Positions 23,892-32,195 of a stretch of 64,000 nucleotides of DNA are shown piece after piece. Positions within the stretch are counted from its first letter, which is position 1. Each line of letters opens with the position of its first letter. The DNA comes from an uncultured candidate division Zixibacteria bacterium (GTDB lineage: Bacteria; Zixibacteria; MSB-5A5; GN15; PGXB01), in assembly GCA_937925655.1 (NCBI GenBank), contig CALAMC010000065.1, positions 1 through 64,000 on the forward strand, read 5' to 3'. Both the position numbers and the translations under genes were made by a program. The notes under the pieces were generated by a model. It worked only from the letters and a program-made list of their open reading frames with translations, was not told where the DNA came from and did no database searches.

Positions 23892-25199
23892 GTGGCGACA
23901 GGAAAGATAATTGTTATCGGCGGCGGCCCGGCCGGTCTAATGGCGGCGGGTCAGGCGGCGACTGCCGGGGCTGATGTGCTTCTTCTGGAAAAGATGACTC
24001 GCCCTGCCCGCAAGCTGGGTATTACCGGCAAAGGGCGCTGTAATCTTACCAACAGCACGGCCCTGGACCAATTCATGGAGCATTTCGGCAAAAACGGTCG
24101 GTTTTTACGCCAGGCCTTTAACAGTTTTTTTTCGAATGATCTTGTGGAGTTTTTAAATAAACTGGGGATCGAGACGACAACCGAGCGCGGCGGCCGGATA
24201 TTTCCAATTGATAACGACGCCGTGGCTGTGGCCGATGCCATGATAAAGTGGGCACGGGGATGTGGCGTCTCAATTCGCACCCGTTCACCGGTGGAATGGT
24301 TACTTCAGGAGGGCGACCATATAGTCGGGGTGCAGGTTCCCCGCGAACCCAAGACGGCCCTTGCCTCTCCCCTGACCAAAGCGGCGACGAAATTCCGCAC
24401 CGATGGCAAATTATACAAAGCCGACGCGGTGATTCTGGCCACCGGAGGGAAATCATACCCGGCCACCGGTTCCACCGGCGAGGGATACAAACTGGCGGAG
24501 AAGGTCGGGCACACCATAAACACGCCGCGTCCGGCGCTGGTTCCATTGGAGACAAAGGCCGCCATGCCCGAAGTTCTGGTTGGACTGCATCTGAAAAATG
24601 TCAATGTCAGCCTTTATATAGACGCCAAAAAATGCGGCGGGGATTTCGGCGAGGTGAAGTTCGAACCGTACGGCCTTGACGGCCCATCGGTGGTGGCTTT
24701 AAGTAAGTTGGCGGTGGCGGCATTGGAGAAGAAACAGAGAGTTGAGATATCAATAGATCTCAAACCGGCGCTCGACAATAATAAACTCGACGCCCGTTTG
24801 TTGCGCGACTTTAAAGAGTTCGGCAAAAGGCGGTATGGCAAAATTCTAAAGGAATTATTGCCTATGCAGTTGATCCCGATTTGTATGCAACAAACTAAAA
24901 TCAATCCCGAAAGACACGGAAATCAGGTTACTTCGGACGAACGCCGCAAGCTTCGCTTATGGCTTAAAGATTTTCGGTGGACTATCTCCGGACATCGCGG
25001 TTTTAAAGAGGCGATTATAACATCTGGGGGTATTCCGGTATCGGAAATTAATCCACGGACGATGGAATCGAAAATTCTTAAAGGGCTTTATCTGGCCGGG
25101 GAAATAATCGACATCGATGCCGATACCGGCGGTTATAATTTGCAGGCCGCTTTTTCGACCGGGTATCTGGCGGGAGTATCGGCGGCCAAAGGTAATTGA
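23892..25199 (+). CDS. NAD(P)/FAD-dependent oxidoreductase, YhiN/HI0933 family
   Basis: A 435-residue flavoprotein. The N-terminal dinucleotide-binding motif Gly-Gly-Gly-Pro-Ala-Gly-Leu-Met-Ala is followed by Gly-Lys-Gly-Arg-Cys-Asn-Leu-Thr-Asn, a signature of the HI0933/YhiN family, and Ala-Thr-Gly-Gly-Lys-Ser-Tyr-Pro. The family is widespread but its substrate is not established. The start is GTG at 23892, just before the conserved strand. Its TGA is followed two bases later by the ATG of the SH3-like gene, so the two are coupled. Confidence 0.9.
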   Translation: MATGKIIVIGGGPAGLMAAGQAATAGADVLLLEKMTRPARKLGITGKGRCNLTNSTALDQFMEHFGKNGRFLRQAFNSFFSNDLVEFLNKLGIETTTERGGRIFPIDNDAVAVADAMIKWARGCGVSIRTRSPVEWLLQEGDHIVGVQVPREPKTALASPLTKAATKFRTDGKLYKADAVILATGGKSYPATGSTGEGYKLAEKVGHTINTPRPALVPLETKAAMPEVLVGLHLKNVNVSLYIDAKKCGGDFGEVKFEPYGLDGPSVVALSKLAVAALEKKQRVEISIDLKPALDNNKLDARLLRDFKEFGKRRYGKILKELLPMQLIPICMQQTKINPERHGNQVTSDERRKLRLWLKDFRWTISGHRGFKEAIITSGGIPVSEINPRTMESKILKGLYLAGEIIDIDADTGGYNLQAAFSTGYLAGVSAAKGN

Positions 25200-25201
25200 G
25201 T

Positions 25202-25591
25202 ATGACTGTTGCACCTTCAAACGGACTTGTTATTAAAGAGCATAAGGCATCGTATGATAAATGCCTTAAAGTTTCGCCCGGCGACGTTTTGACAATCGAC
25301 CGGAGTCGGTCGGTCGACAATGAATGGCCCGGCTGGGTATGGTGCGCGGATAAAGAAGGATTGGGTAGCTGGGTGCCGGAAAAATACCTGCGTATAACCG
25401 CCAATATAGCGACCGCGCTGGCGGAGTATGACGCTACGGAATTGACGGTCGCGATCGGAGATAAGTTAATTATTTTCCACGAGTTGGCCGGATGGTACTG
25501 GTGCCGGGATGCGCTTGGTCGGTATGGCTGGGTGCCGGTGGAGAAGGTTATCGTGGATGATTCGCAAGCGGCGTCAGGAACCCACTCCTGA
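25202..25591 (+). CDS. Tandem SH3-like domain protein
   Basis: The 129-residue protein holds two SH3-like repeats, each with a Trp-Pro-Gly-Trp-Val-Trp-Cys or Gly-Trp-Tyr-Trp-Cys-Arg strand and a Gly-Ser-Trp-Val-Pro-Glu-Lys or Gly-Trp-Val-Pro-Val-Glu-Lys strand. No signal peptide is present. Such domains bind ligands or peptides; partner unknown, but the tight junction with the YhiN-like flavoprotein suggests joint expression. The last seven codons and stop lie inside repeat A (25566-25651), so the C-terminal tail was probably added by repeat insertion. Confidence 0.75.
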   Translation: MTVAPSNGLVIKEHKASYDKCLKVSPGDVLTIDRSRSVDNEWPGWVWCADKEGLGSWVPEKYLRITANIATALAEYDATELTVAIGDKLIIFHELAGWYWCRDALGRYGWVPVEKVIVDDSQAASGTHS

Positions 25592-25651
25592 CGCTTATTG
25601 CCGAGTCAGAAGCATGCTGTCAGGAAAGGGTTCCTGACGGCGCAGGGCATA
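25566..25651. repeat. Double-hairpin repeat family A, copy 1
   Basis: The first hairpin is GCGTCAGGA / TCCTGACGC, the second GTCAGGAA / TTCCTGAC, with an AGCATGCT palindrome between. Copy 2 at 26191-26275 is largely identical over the full length. The 5' end overlaps the SH3-like gene and supplies its stop codon. The layout resembles BIME-type paired REP elements. Confidence 0.8.
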
Positions 25652-25667
25652 CAAACAAGGAGGCATT

Positions 25668-25877
25668 ATGAAATTCGGAGTGAGAAACAATATCACGGGC
25701 AAAGTAGTCGAGATTAAAAAGGGCGGCGTGATGTGTCAGGTTAAAGTCGAAATTGCCGGCGGGGCGGTTATGCAGTCGGTGTTCACCATCGATTCGCTGG
25801 ATGAATTGGGCATTAAGAAGGGCGATACGGTTCGGGTGCTGGTAAAGGCCGTTAATGTGGTGCTGGCGAAGGATTGA
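25668..25877 (+). CDS. TOBE/Mop-domain molybdopterin-binding protein
   Basis: A 69-residue protein consisting of one Mop (TOBE) domain: Val-Arg-Asn-Asn-Ile-Thr-Gly-Lys-Val-Val-Glu-Ile-Lys-Lys-Gly, then a Leu-Gly-Ile-Lys-Lys-Gly-Asp strand and Ala-Val-Asn-Val-Val-Leu-Ala. Molbindins of this size form hexamers that bind molybdate or similar oxyanions. AAGGAGG lies seven bases before the ATG. No molybdate transporter is adjacent; family B repeat copy 1 follows. Confidence 0.9.
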   Translation: MKFGVRNNITGKVVEIKKGGVMCQVKVEIAGGAVMQSVFTIDSLDELGIKKGDTVRVLVKAVNVVLAKD

Positions 25878-25899
25878 AGGATATTGGGCAAAAATTATT

Positions 25900-25929
25900 G
25901 TCGAATCTCTAAGGAGATTCGACCTACAA
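25900..25929. repeat. Hairpin repeat family B, copy 1
   Basis: GTCGAATCTC-TAAG-GAGATTCGAC forms a perfect 10-bp stem, followed by CTACAAG. It lies between the convergent ends of the Mop gene and a small membrane protein gene. Confidence 0.75.
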
Positions 25930-25936
25930 GAAATGT

Positions 25937-26170
25937 TTAACTAAATTTATCTGCGCCGAAATCTTCGTCTTTTTTGTCTTCTTCCATGTACTGGATTTCT
26001 TCCATCGACTCGCGTTTATCCTTTGGCTGAAAATGATACCAGACGTTCTGGCCGATAAAGCCGGAGCCGAACCAGGCCCGGCGGAAAAAGCGTTTGAAAA
26101 TAACGAAGGCCATGCCGCCGAAGATGAGAATCAAAAGAAAGCCGAGGACGATGTATGATTCAGTGTTCAT
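25937..26170 (-). CDS. Small single-pass membrane protein
   Basis: A 77-residue protein: one N-terminal transmembrane segment (about residues 6-25), a basic Lys-Arg-Phe-Phe-Arg-Arg after it, and an acidic C-terminal tail rich in Glu/Asp/Lys. No known domain. The frame stays open to 26275, but that extension is translated repeat A, so the ATG at 26170 is chosen. It follows the heat-shock genes on the same strand but is separated by both repeat families. Confidence 0.6.
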   Translation of the reverse strand: MNTESYIVLGFLLILIFGGMAFVIFKRFFRRAWFGSGFIGQNVWYHFQPKDKRESMEEIQYMEEDKKDEDFGADKFS

Positions 26171-26190
26171 TTTCGGTATATTTTCATTCC

Positions 26191-26275
26191 AAGCGGCGTC
26201 AGGAACCCATTCCTGACGCTCTTTGCCGGGCCAAAAGCATGCTGTCAGGAAGGGATTACTGACAGCGCAGAACAT
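26191..26275. repeat. Double-hairpin repeat family A, copy 2
   Basis: Hairpins GCGTCAGGA / TCCTGACGC and CTGTCAG / CTGACAG with an AGCATGCT palindrome between, matching the copy at 25566-25651 in the same orientation. The second stem differs from copy 1 yet still pairs. Confidence 0.8.
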
Positions 26276-26287
26276 ATATTTTAAATT

Positions 26288-26317
26288 GTCGAATCTCTAA
26301 GGAGATTCGACCTACAA
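26288..26317. repeat. Hairpin repeat family B, copy 2
   Basis: GTCGAATCTC-TAAG-GAGATTCGAC followed by CTACAA, the same as at 25900-25929. It ends two bases before the stop codon of the J-domain gene, at the 3' end of the heat-shock transcript. Confidence 0.75.
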
Positions 26318-26319
26318 AA

Positions 26320-27249
26320 TTATTGCATCGTCTTTTTCAGTTGCTCAATAAGACGTTTCTGTTCGTCGGTCAAGTTTTTGGGAACATCGACAATTATCTC
26401 GACATACTGGTCTCCGGCGGCACCATCGACGGCGATACCCATGCCTTTCAGCCGTAACATGGTGCCGGAAGTCGTTCCCGGCGGGATATTAAGATTCACT
26501 TTGCGGGTCAGGGTATGCGCCTGCACTTTGCCGCCCAGCGCGGCGGTCGGGTAGTCGACCAGCACTTTAGTATAAATATCGTTGCCCTTGCGTTCGAATT
26601 TTTGATCTTTTTCCACTTTTACCGTCACAATTAAATCGCCGTTACCGCCGCCATCGCGCCCGGGAAAACCCATTCCCCGCAATCGGATTTTACCGCCATC
26701 CTCGATTCCGGCGGGGATCTTAACACGGATTTTCCGGCGGTTGCCCTGTGGCCCCGGGTTTTTGGCGATGATGGTTTTAGTCGTTCCTTTGACCGCTTCC
26801 ATAAATGAAATCGTGGCCGCGACATTGGCATCGCGCCCATCGACCCGTCGCGACTGGCGCGGTCGCGGCCCGGAACTGGAACCTGCCCCCCGCCGGGCAC
26901 CGAAAATCGAACCGAACAACTCCTCGAAAATGTCGGCTCCCTCGGATCGTTCGAACCGGAAGAAACGCTCGAACTGCGAGGAGTCGAAGCCGCCGGAATA
27001 CCGGGGGTCGAAACTGGGCCCGCCGGTAAAAGTTCCGTATTTGCGCATGGTGTCGTACTGCTGGCGTTTGTTTTTATCGCCGAGCACGTCATAGGCCTCG
27101 GAGATATCCTTGAATTTTTCTTCAGCCTTTTTATCACCCTTATTGCGGTCGGGGTGATACTGCTTGGCCAATTTCCGAAACGCCTTTTTTATTTCGTCTT
27201 CGGTAGCGTTTTCGGCCACACCCAGCGCTTTGTAATAATCCTTCGACAT
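26320..27249 (-). CDS. J-domain co-chaperone, CbpA/type B DnaJ
   Basis: A 309-residue DnaJ-family protein. The J domain has His-Pro-Asp at residues 32-34; a Phe/Gly-rich linker follows, then two C-terminal substrate-binding beta domains. The four Cys-x-x-Cys-x-Gly-x-Gly repeats of true DnaJ are missing, so it is a type B (CbpA-like) protein. It stimulates DnaK ATPase and delivers clients. The ATG at 27249 starts the J domain; a GTG seven codons upstream is less likely. It follows dnaK in the same direction after a hairpin. Confidence 0.93.
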   Translation of the reverse strand: MSKDYYKALGVAENATEDEIKKAFRKLAKQYHPDRNKGDKKAEEKFKDISEAYDVLGDKNKRQQYDTMRKYGTFTGGPSFDPRYSGGFDSSQFERFFRFERSEGADIFEELFGSIFGARRGAGSSSGPRPRQSRRVDGRDANVAATISFMEAVKGTTKTIIAKNPGPQGNRRKIRVKIPAGIEDGGKIRLRGMGFPGRDGGGNGDLIVTVKVEKDQKFERKGNDIYTKVLVDYPTAALGGKVQAHTLTRKVNLNIPPGTTSGTMLRLKGMGIAVDGAAGDQYVEIIVDVPKNLTDEQKRLIEQLKKTMQ

Positions 27250-27324
27250 ATTTCCGGTTGCCTGGTTCACGTCACTTATACCCTACGAAGCTATACTGGT
27301 TTTGTCAATCGTCAATTCAATCAG

Positions 27325-27348
27325 AAGGGCCCCACATCGGGGGCCCTT
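27325..27348 (-). terminator. GC-rich hairpin after dnaK
   Basis: AAGGGCCCC and GGGGCCCTT form a strong stem nine bases after the dnaK stop. There is no good T-tract on the minus strand, so it may be a partial terminator that sets the dnaK to J-protein ratio. Confidence 0.6.
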
Positions 27349-27357
27349 TGTCGCGTT

Positions 27358-29259
27358 TTACTTATCGTCAACCACCTCGAAATCGGCGTCGACCGCGCTC
27401 TCCCCCTGTCCGGAGGGTTTTTGCTCCGGCGTCGGCCCCTGGGGACCGGCCGGACCGGAAGTGGTTTTCTGATACATGGTCGAGGCGGCATTCTGCCAGA
27501 GTTGATTTAAATCATCCATAGCCGCCTTTATTTCAGACGGATTATCGTCCTTGAGAGCGGTTTTAACCCGTTCGATACCGGCTTCGATTTTGGCCCGGCT
27601 GTCGGAATCGAGCTTATCGCCGTACTCCTTGAGGTTCTTTTCAGCCTGGAACACGGCCGAGTCAGCCATATTACGCGTATCGATTTTTTCGCGCCTGGCC
27701 TTGTCTTCCGATTCATGCGCCTTGGCATCATCGACCATCTTCTTTATCTCGGCCTCGGACAAACCGGAGGACGCCTCGATACGGACGTTTTGAGACTTGC
27801 CGGTGCCAAGGTCTTTGGCGGTTACGTTGAGAATGCCGTTGGCGTCGATGTCAAAAGTCACCTCAATTTGAGGAACTCCGCGCGGCGCGGGTGGAATGCC
27901 ATCGAGGATAAACTTGCCGATAGTTTTATTGTCGATAGCCATCTCGCGTTCACCCTGCAAAACGTGGATATCGACTGCCGGCTGGCTGTCGGACGCGGTG
28001 GAAAAAATTTGCGTCTTCCGGGTCGGAATGGTCGTATTGCGTTCGATCAGACGCGTCGTGACACCGCCCAGGGTCTCGATACCCAGCGACAGCGGGGTGA
28101 CATCGAGAAGCAACACGTCCTTGACGTCACCGGTTAAAACACCGCCCTGAATGGCGGCACCGATGGCGACGACTTCGTCGGGATTGACCGATTTGTTCGG
28201 GTCTCTGCCGAACAGCTTTTTAACCAACTCGATCACTTTGGGCATACGGGTCATACCGCCCACCAGGACGACATCGTTGATGTCATTAAACGACACCTTG
28301 GCGTCTTCAATGGCTTTACGACATGGCCCGATAGTGCGTTCCAGCAAATCATCGACCAGTTGCTCATACCTGGCGCGAGTCAGACTGATATTCAAATGTT
28401 TGGGACCGTTTTGGTCGGCCGTGATGAACGGCAGATTTATATCGGTATTCATGGTTGAAGACAATTCTATTTTGGCCTTTTCGGCGGCTTCTTTTAAACG
28501 CTGGAGTGCCATCGGATCGCGAGAGAGATCGATGCCTTCCTGCTTTTTAAACTCTTCGACCAACCAGTCAATAATACGCTTGTCAAAATCGTCGCCGCCA
28601 AGATGCGTATCGCCATTGGTGGAGAGAACCTCGAAAACACCGTCGGACAATTCCAAGATGGAGATATCAAAAGTCCCACCACCGAGATCGTACACGGCAA
28701 TCTTGCCTGTTTTCTTTTTGTCGAGCCCATAAGCCAAAGCCGCCGCGGTCGGTTCGTTGATGATGCGCTGGACATTCAGTCCGGCGATGCGGCCGGCGTC
28801 TTTGGTTGCCTGACGCTGGCTGTCGTTAAAATAGGCCGGGACGGTAATAATGGCATCGGTCACTTTCGTTCCCAGATAATCCTCGGCCGTCTTTTTCATT
28901 TTGGTCAGGATAATGGCCGAAATTTCCTGCGGTGTGTATTTTTTGCCGTTCATTTCAACCACGGCGTTACCCGCATTATCGGCCGTGACTTTGTATGGGA
29001 AGTTCTTGGCTTCGGACTGAACTTCCTCGAATTTGCGGCCCATAAAGCGTTTGATAGAAAAAATCGTATTCATCGGATTGGTGACCGCCTGCCGTTTGGC
29101 CACCTGACCGGTTAGACGCTCGCCGCTTTTATCGACGGCCACGACCGACGGGGTCGTGCGACCGCCCTCGGAATTGGCGATGACTACCGGGTCCTTGCCC
29201 TCGATTACCGCCACCACCGAGTTGGTCGTGCCTAAATCTATTCCAATAATCTTGCTCAT
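27358..29259 (-). CDS. dnaK: Molecular chaperone DnaK
   Basis: Full-length Hsp70 of 633 residues: Gly-Ile-Asp-Leu-Gly-Thr-Thr-Asn-Ser at the start, Asp-Leu-Gly-Gly-Gly-Thr-Phe-Asp at the second phosphate loop, then the Asp-Val-Thr-Pro-Leu-Ser-Leu-Gly linker, substrate-binding domain and a Gln/Gly-rich tail ending in an acidic Glu-Val-Val-Asp-Asp stretch. AAAGGG precedes the ATG. Lies between hsp20 and the J-domain gene; grpE is not in the window. Confidence 0.98.
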   Translation of the reverse strand: MSKIIGIDLGTTNSVVAVIEGKDPVVIANSEGGRTTPSVVAVDKSGERLTGQVAKRQAVTNPMNTIFSIKRFMGRKFEEVQSEAKNFPYKVTADNAGNAVVEMNGKKYTPQEISAIILTKMKKTAEDYLGTKVTDAIITVPAYFNDSQRQATKDAGRIAGLNVQRIINEPTAAALAYGLDKKKTGKIAVYDLGGGTFDISILELSDGVFEVLSTNGDTHLGGDDFDKRIIDWLVEEFKKQEGIDLSRDPMALQRLKEAAEKAKIELSSTMNTDINLPFITADQNGPKHLNISLTRARYEQLVDDLLERTIGPCRKAIEDAKVSFNDINDVVLVGGMTRMPKVIELVKKLFGRDPNKSVNPDEVVAIGAAIQGGVLTGDVKDVLLLDVTPLSLGIETLGGVTTRLIERNTTIPTRKTQIFSTASDSQPAVDIHVLQGEREMAIDNKTIGKFILDGIPPAPRGVPQIEVTFDIDANGILNVTAKDLGTGKSQNVRIEASSGLSEAEIKKMVDDAKAHESEDKARREKIDTRNMADSAVFQAEKNLKEYGDKLDSDSRAKIEAGIERVKTALKDDNPSEIKAAMDDLNQLWQNAASTMYQKTTSGPAGPQGPTPEQKPSGQGESAVDADFEVVDDK

Positions 29260-29287
29260 GTTTTTCCCTTTCTTTCGGTCCAGGTGG

Positions 29288-29321
29288 AAAAAACGGCGGA
29301 CAGGTCAGTGCCCGCCCGCCG
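29288..29321 (-). terminator. Hairpin with T-tract after hsp20
   Basis: CGGCGG and CCGCCG pair across a GC-rich loop, followed on the minus strand by six T residues. It lies between hsp20 and dnaK, so it can end the hsp20 transcript; read-through would reach dnaK. Confidence 0.65.
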
Positions 29322-29353
29322 CCTTAAATCGAAACCTGAACCAAACGTTTGTT

Positions 29354-29797
29354 TTACTTAACAGCTACCATAATTTCTTTCGGTTTGCTCTTCTCTGTTT
29401 TGGGCAGGGTCAGATACAATAGGCCGTTTTTGTAGTCGGCCGAGATGTGCTCGCTGTCGATATCGTCACCCAGCGTGAAAGAGCGGCTGAAGGTGCCATA
29501 GCAACGCTCGCAACGAACATAGTTGGTGTCCTTTTCTTCAGATTTACGAGTCCGCTCACCGGAGATGGTCAAGACACCGTTTTCCACGGTAACCTTGATG
29601 TCTTCTTTATTCATGCCGGGCATTTCCATTTCCAAACGAACCGTATCCTTTTCATCAATGATATCAACGCGGGGCATGAAGCCGACAGAATCTCGAGCAA
29701 ACAGGTTCTTTTCGCCGAAGAAAGAATCGAACATGCTGTCGATATCCTGATTCCATCTGGTCAGGTTTCTAATCGGGTTGTAACGTACGAGTGTCAT
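29354..29797 (-). CDS. Small heat-shock protein Hsp20
   Basis: A 147-residue alpha-crystallin-domain holdase. Met-Pro-Gly-Met-Asn-Lys-Glu-Asp-Ile and Val-Glu-Asn-Gly-Val-Leu-Thr-Ile-Ser-Gly-Glu-Arg mark the domain, and Asn-Gly-Leu-Leu-Tyr-Leu-Thr-Leu-Pro-Lys its final strands. Unusually, the strand that normally reads Arg-x-Glu-Arg-x-Tyr-Gly-x-Phe contains Cys96 and Cys99 as Cys-Glu-Arg-Cys, the only cysteines in the protein. AAAGGAGG seven bases before the ATG is a strong ribosome site. Confidence 0.95.
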   Translation of the reverse strand: MTLVRYNPIRNLTRWNQDIDSMFDSFFGEKNLFARDSVGFMPRVDIIDEKDTVRLEMEMPGMNKEDIKVTVENGVLTISGERTRKSEEKDTNYVRCERCYGTFSRSFTLGDDIDSEHISADYKNGLLYLTLPKTEKSKPKEIMVAVK

Positions 29798-29836
29798 ATT
29801 AAACCTCCTTTATTTTAATTTTTGCTTTCCAGTTAC

Positions 29837-29865
29837 ACTATATAATTAATCAAGAATCATGCCAA
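29837..29865 (-). promoter_or_regulatory. Candidate promoter for hsp20
   Basis: TTGGCA (29865-29860) and TATAGT (29842-29837) are spaced by 17 bases on the minus strand, 40 bases before the hsp20 start. No CIRCE palindrome is present, so HrcA control is not supported. The DNA further upstream to 29995 holds two imperfect hairpins (around 29931-29966 and 29898-29922). Confidence 0.5.
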
Positions 29866-29995
29866 TAATTGTAACTTATTGTGGGATAGCTACTAACGAT
29901 TCCATACAAGGAATCCTGGAAACACATACTGCCACACAGGCATTATAGTGCGCCTATATGGCAGCATATATTGTAATAATGACAGATTAATTATG

Positions 29996-32194
29996 TCATT
30001 CTGGCGGACGCGAGATAACGTCTTCTGCGGCCTTTTTTAAAGCCGCGCCACCGAATAATTTTTGAGTAGCGGAAAGTGAATCCTTGAATTTTTTAACGGC
30101 GTCGATGGATTCGCGGTCGCCCATGCGACCCAGAGCTTTAATAGCGATAAGTTTTAACTCGTCTTTGGAAGCTTTTCCCGACGTCAAGCTGGACAGAAGT
30201 GACGGGTTTATCAAGAGTTCCGATAGGAATTTTTTTGCGTCGGGACCGCCCAGTTTGCCAATTGAAGTGAGAATATGGGTAACTTCGGAATTTATTTTCT
30301 TGGCCAGGTCGATGAGTTCCGGGACGATTTGTTCATTTCCGATAAGCCCGATCGAAATAATAGCCGATTCGCGGATTTCGCTGTCGGGATCGTTGGCCAT
30401 CAACAAGAGCAAATCGGCGGCTTCTTCCCCCCCGATTTTTTCAAGGGCGGAGACGATTTCCCGTCTGACGCGGACGTCGCTGTCACCGATGTGCAATCTC
30501 AATGACCGGCAGGCGGCCGGATCACGGAGCGTGCCCAGAATAAAAATGGCGTTGCGTACGCGATACCATTTATCATCCTGCAATTCGCGCCGGTCATCGG
30601 GTCGGTCGAAGTTGGCGTCTTCGCTCATGAAACGACTGAACACGGCCAGTGACGCCCGACCCAACTCCGGCATAATCTTAAGGACATGCTGACGAATCTG
30701 GCGCGATTCATGGGAGATAATATCCGACAGGGCGCAAGCCATCTGTTCGGACCCGATCGTAACCATAATGGTTTTGATATCCGCAAAGACATTGATATCA
30801 CCCAGCAGAAGTTCGCGGATCAATTGATTGATGACTTCGGGGCGATTGAGTTCCTCGACGGCTTTCTTGACCGCAATGGATTCGTAGCTCCATATGCCAT
30901 TAACCTGCTCACGTTTTTTGACCAGGACGGTGCACAGCGAGGCAAAAATATCATAATTGCGCCGGGTTAGAGAATTTTGAGCGATTTTCCAGATCAGATC
31001 GGAAAACTCGAATGTCTCATCATTATAGGCCAAATATTCGGCGATCAAATCGACGAGTTGTTTTTGCAGATTGGCATAATTGTGGTTATCGTGATAATCG
31101 ACAGCCAGGTTGAGCATGAGGAGCGCCCGGCGGCGGTGGTCAAGGTTGTCTCCGGCCAGTTTGGCCAGCAGGTCGGACAACACGGATTGGGCTTTGACCG
31201 CCTGACCTCGCCGCAAAAGTTTATTATAGCGTTCGCAGAATTCTTCACCCTGCCCGATTTCCATGCCGCCGGAAAAAACATCGCTCAAGTGACGCTCTAT
31301 TTCATCGCTGGCTTCGAGTTTCATGCGGCTGGTTTCGGGCATGACCAGAGCGAAAGCCTCCCGGTTAATCTTCCCGCTTAAGGCCAGTTCGTCGAGGCCG
31401 TTCAAAATGAAATCACTCTGATGATGATATTTCACGGCATTCAAAAGCAGACGGCAGGAATCCGGATGATTCGATGACCGCCCGATTTTATCGGTCATGT
31501 ATTTCAGGAGTGTCTCGGCGTTGAGTCGTCGGATTTGCTCGGGGACAATCAAGCTGACCAGTTGTGGATAGTAATCATGACGGTATTTGCGACGGTATTC
31601 ATCGTGCGACAGGTTTTCATCGGCCAGGATTTCGGCCATCTGGTGAAAGTCGGTCCCGATATAAGTCGAAATTACCGCACGCACCGAAAAGTCCTGAAGG
31701 ACATCGGCGCGGTATTTCAATCCCGATTCGAACAATTCCGCACCGGTGGCGGAGTTGACCGAAATCGATTGCACGTTGTTTCGTTCCAGGTGGGCATGCA
31801 TCAGATTTTTATAATCACCGGAGGGAAGTCTTTTGACGAATCGCTCCAGAAAGGTGCTCAAGTTCTCGGCACTCACAAAGGAGTGGAAGAGAATATCCGA
31901 CAGGTCATTGATTTGCATATGATCCATGATTTGATCGGTGAACACGCACGGTTTGACCCGGATATTTAAGATATACAGGTGGCCTTCGAAAATGTGCAGG
32001 TTGACATGTTCCTTGAATTTCAGTATGCGATCCATAAGAATAAATGGCCGTCCCAGTGCCTTAACGGCCATGGGATGGGAGGCGGAATAAATGGAGACTT
32101 TTTTACCGGCCAGGTACAATTCGCGCAGAAACTCATGTGCCAGCTCGCTTAAATTTGTGTTAAGGTCGGTTTCAGTGTAAGAAAACTCTCGCAT
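29996..32194 (-). CDS. HEAT-repeat protein
   Basis: A 732-residue soluble protein. The N-terminal part (about 1-100) includes Tyr-Ser-Ala-Ser-His-Pro and a Gly-His-Leu-Tyr-Ile-Leu-Asn segment like the domain that precedes HEAT repeats in several uncharacterised bacterial proteins. The last 250 residues carry HEAT repeats, for example Asp-Ser-Asp-Val-Arg-Val-Arg-Arg-Glu-Ile-Val-Ser-Ala-Leu and Asp-Ser-Glu-Ile-Arg-Glu-Ser-Ala-Ile. No catalytic motif. The frame runs on to 32377, but the ATG at 32194 lies one base after the stop of the PQQ gene. Likely a cytoplasmic scaffold. Confidence 0.8.
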   Translation of the reverse strand: MREFSYTETDLNTNLSELAHEFLRELYLAGKKVSIYSASHPMAVKALGRPFILMDRILKFKEHVNLHIFEGHLYILNIRVKPCVFTDQIMDHMQINDLSDILFHSFVSAENLSTFLERFVKRLPSGDYKNLMHAHLERNNVQSISVNSATGAELFESGLKYRADVLQDFSVRAVISTYIGTDFHQMAEILADENLSHDEYRRKYRHDYYPQLVSLIVPEQIRRLNAETLLKYMTDKIGRSSNHPDSCRLLLNAVKYHHQSDFILNGLDELALSGKINREAFALVMPETSRMKLEASDEIERHLSDVFSGGMEIGQGEEFCERYNKLLRRGQAVKAQSVLSDLLAKLAGDNLDHRRRALLMLNLAVDYHDNHNYANLQKQLVDLIAEYLAYNDETFEFSDLIWKIAQNSLTRRNYDIFASLCTVLVKKREQVNGIWSYESIAVKKAVEELNRPEVINQLIRELLLGDINVFADIKTIMVTIGSEQMACALSDIISHESRQIRQHVLKIMPELGRASLAVFSRFMSEDANFDRPDDRRELQDDKWYRVRNAIFILGTLRDPAACRSLRLHIGDSDVRVRREIVSALEKIGGEEAADLLLLMANDPDSEIRESAIISIGLIGNEQIVPELIDLAKKINSEVTHILTSIGKLGGPDAKKFLSELLINPSLLSSLTSGKASKDELKLIAIKALGRMGDRESIDAVKKFKDSLSATQKLFGGAALKKAAEDVISRPPE

Positions 32195-32195
32195 C

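Noticed and set aside
26170..26275. N-terminal extension of the small membrane protein
   Set aside because: The extra 35 codons translate repeat A and carry no signal or domain; ATG at 26170 is preferred.
25560..26320. Possible CRISPR array
   Set aside because: Only two copies of each repeat, unequal spacing and internal hairpins with no uniform spacers.
29850..29866. Possible sigma-54 site ahead of hsp20 (TTGGCATGATTCTTGAT)
   Set aside because: The -12 element has GA in place of the essential GC; the overlapping sigma-70 boxes explain the site better.
29798..29995. CIRCE element for HrcA control of heat-shock genes
   Set aside because: No TTAGCACTC-N9-GAGTGCTAA or near match was seen upstream of hsp20 or dnaK.
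30084..30692. 202-codon plus-strand frame opposite the HEAT-repeat gene
   Set aside because: Antisense shadow; the HEAT repeats on minus are clear.
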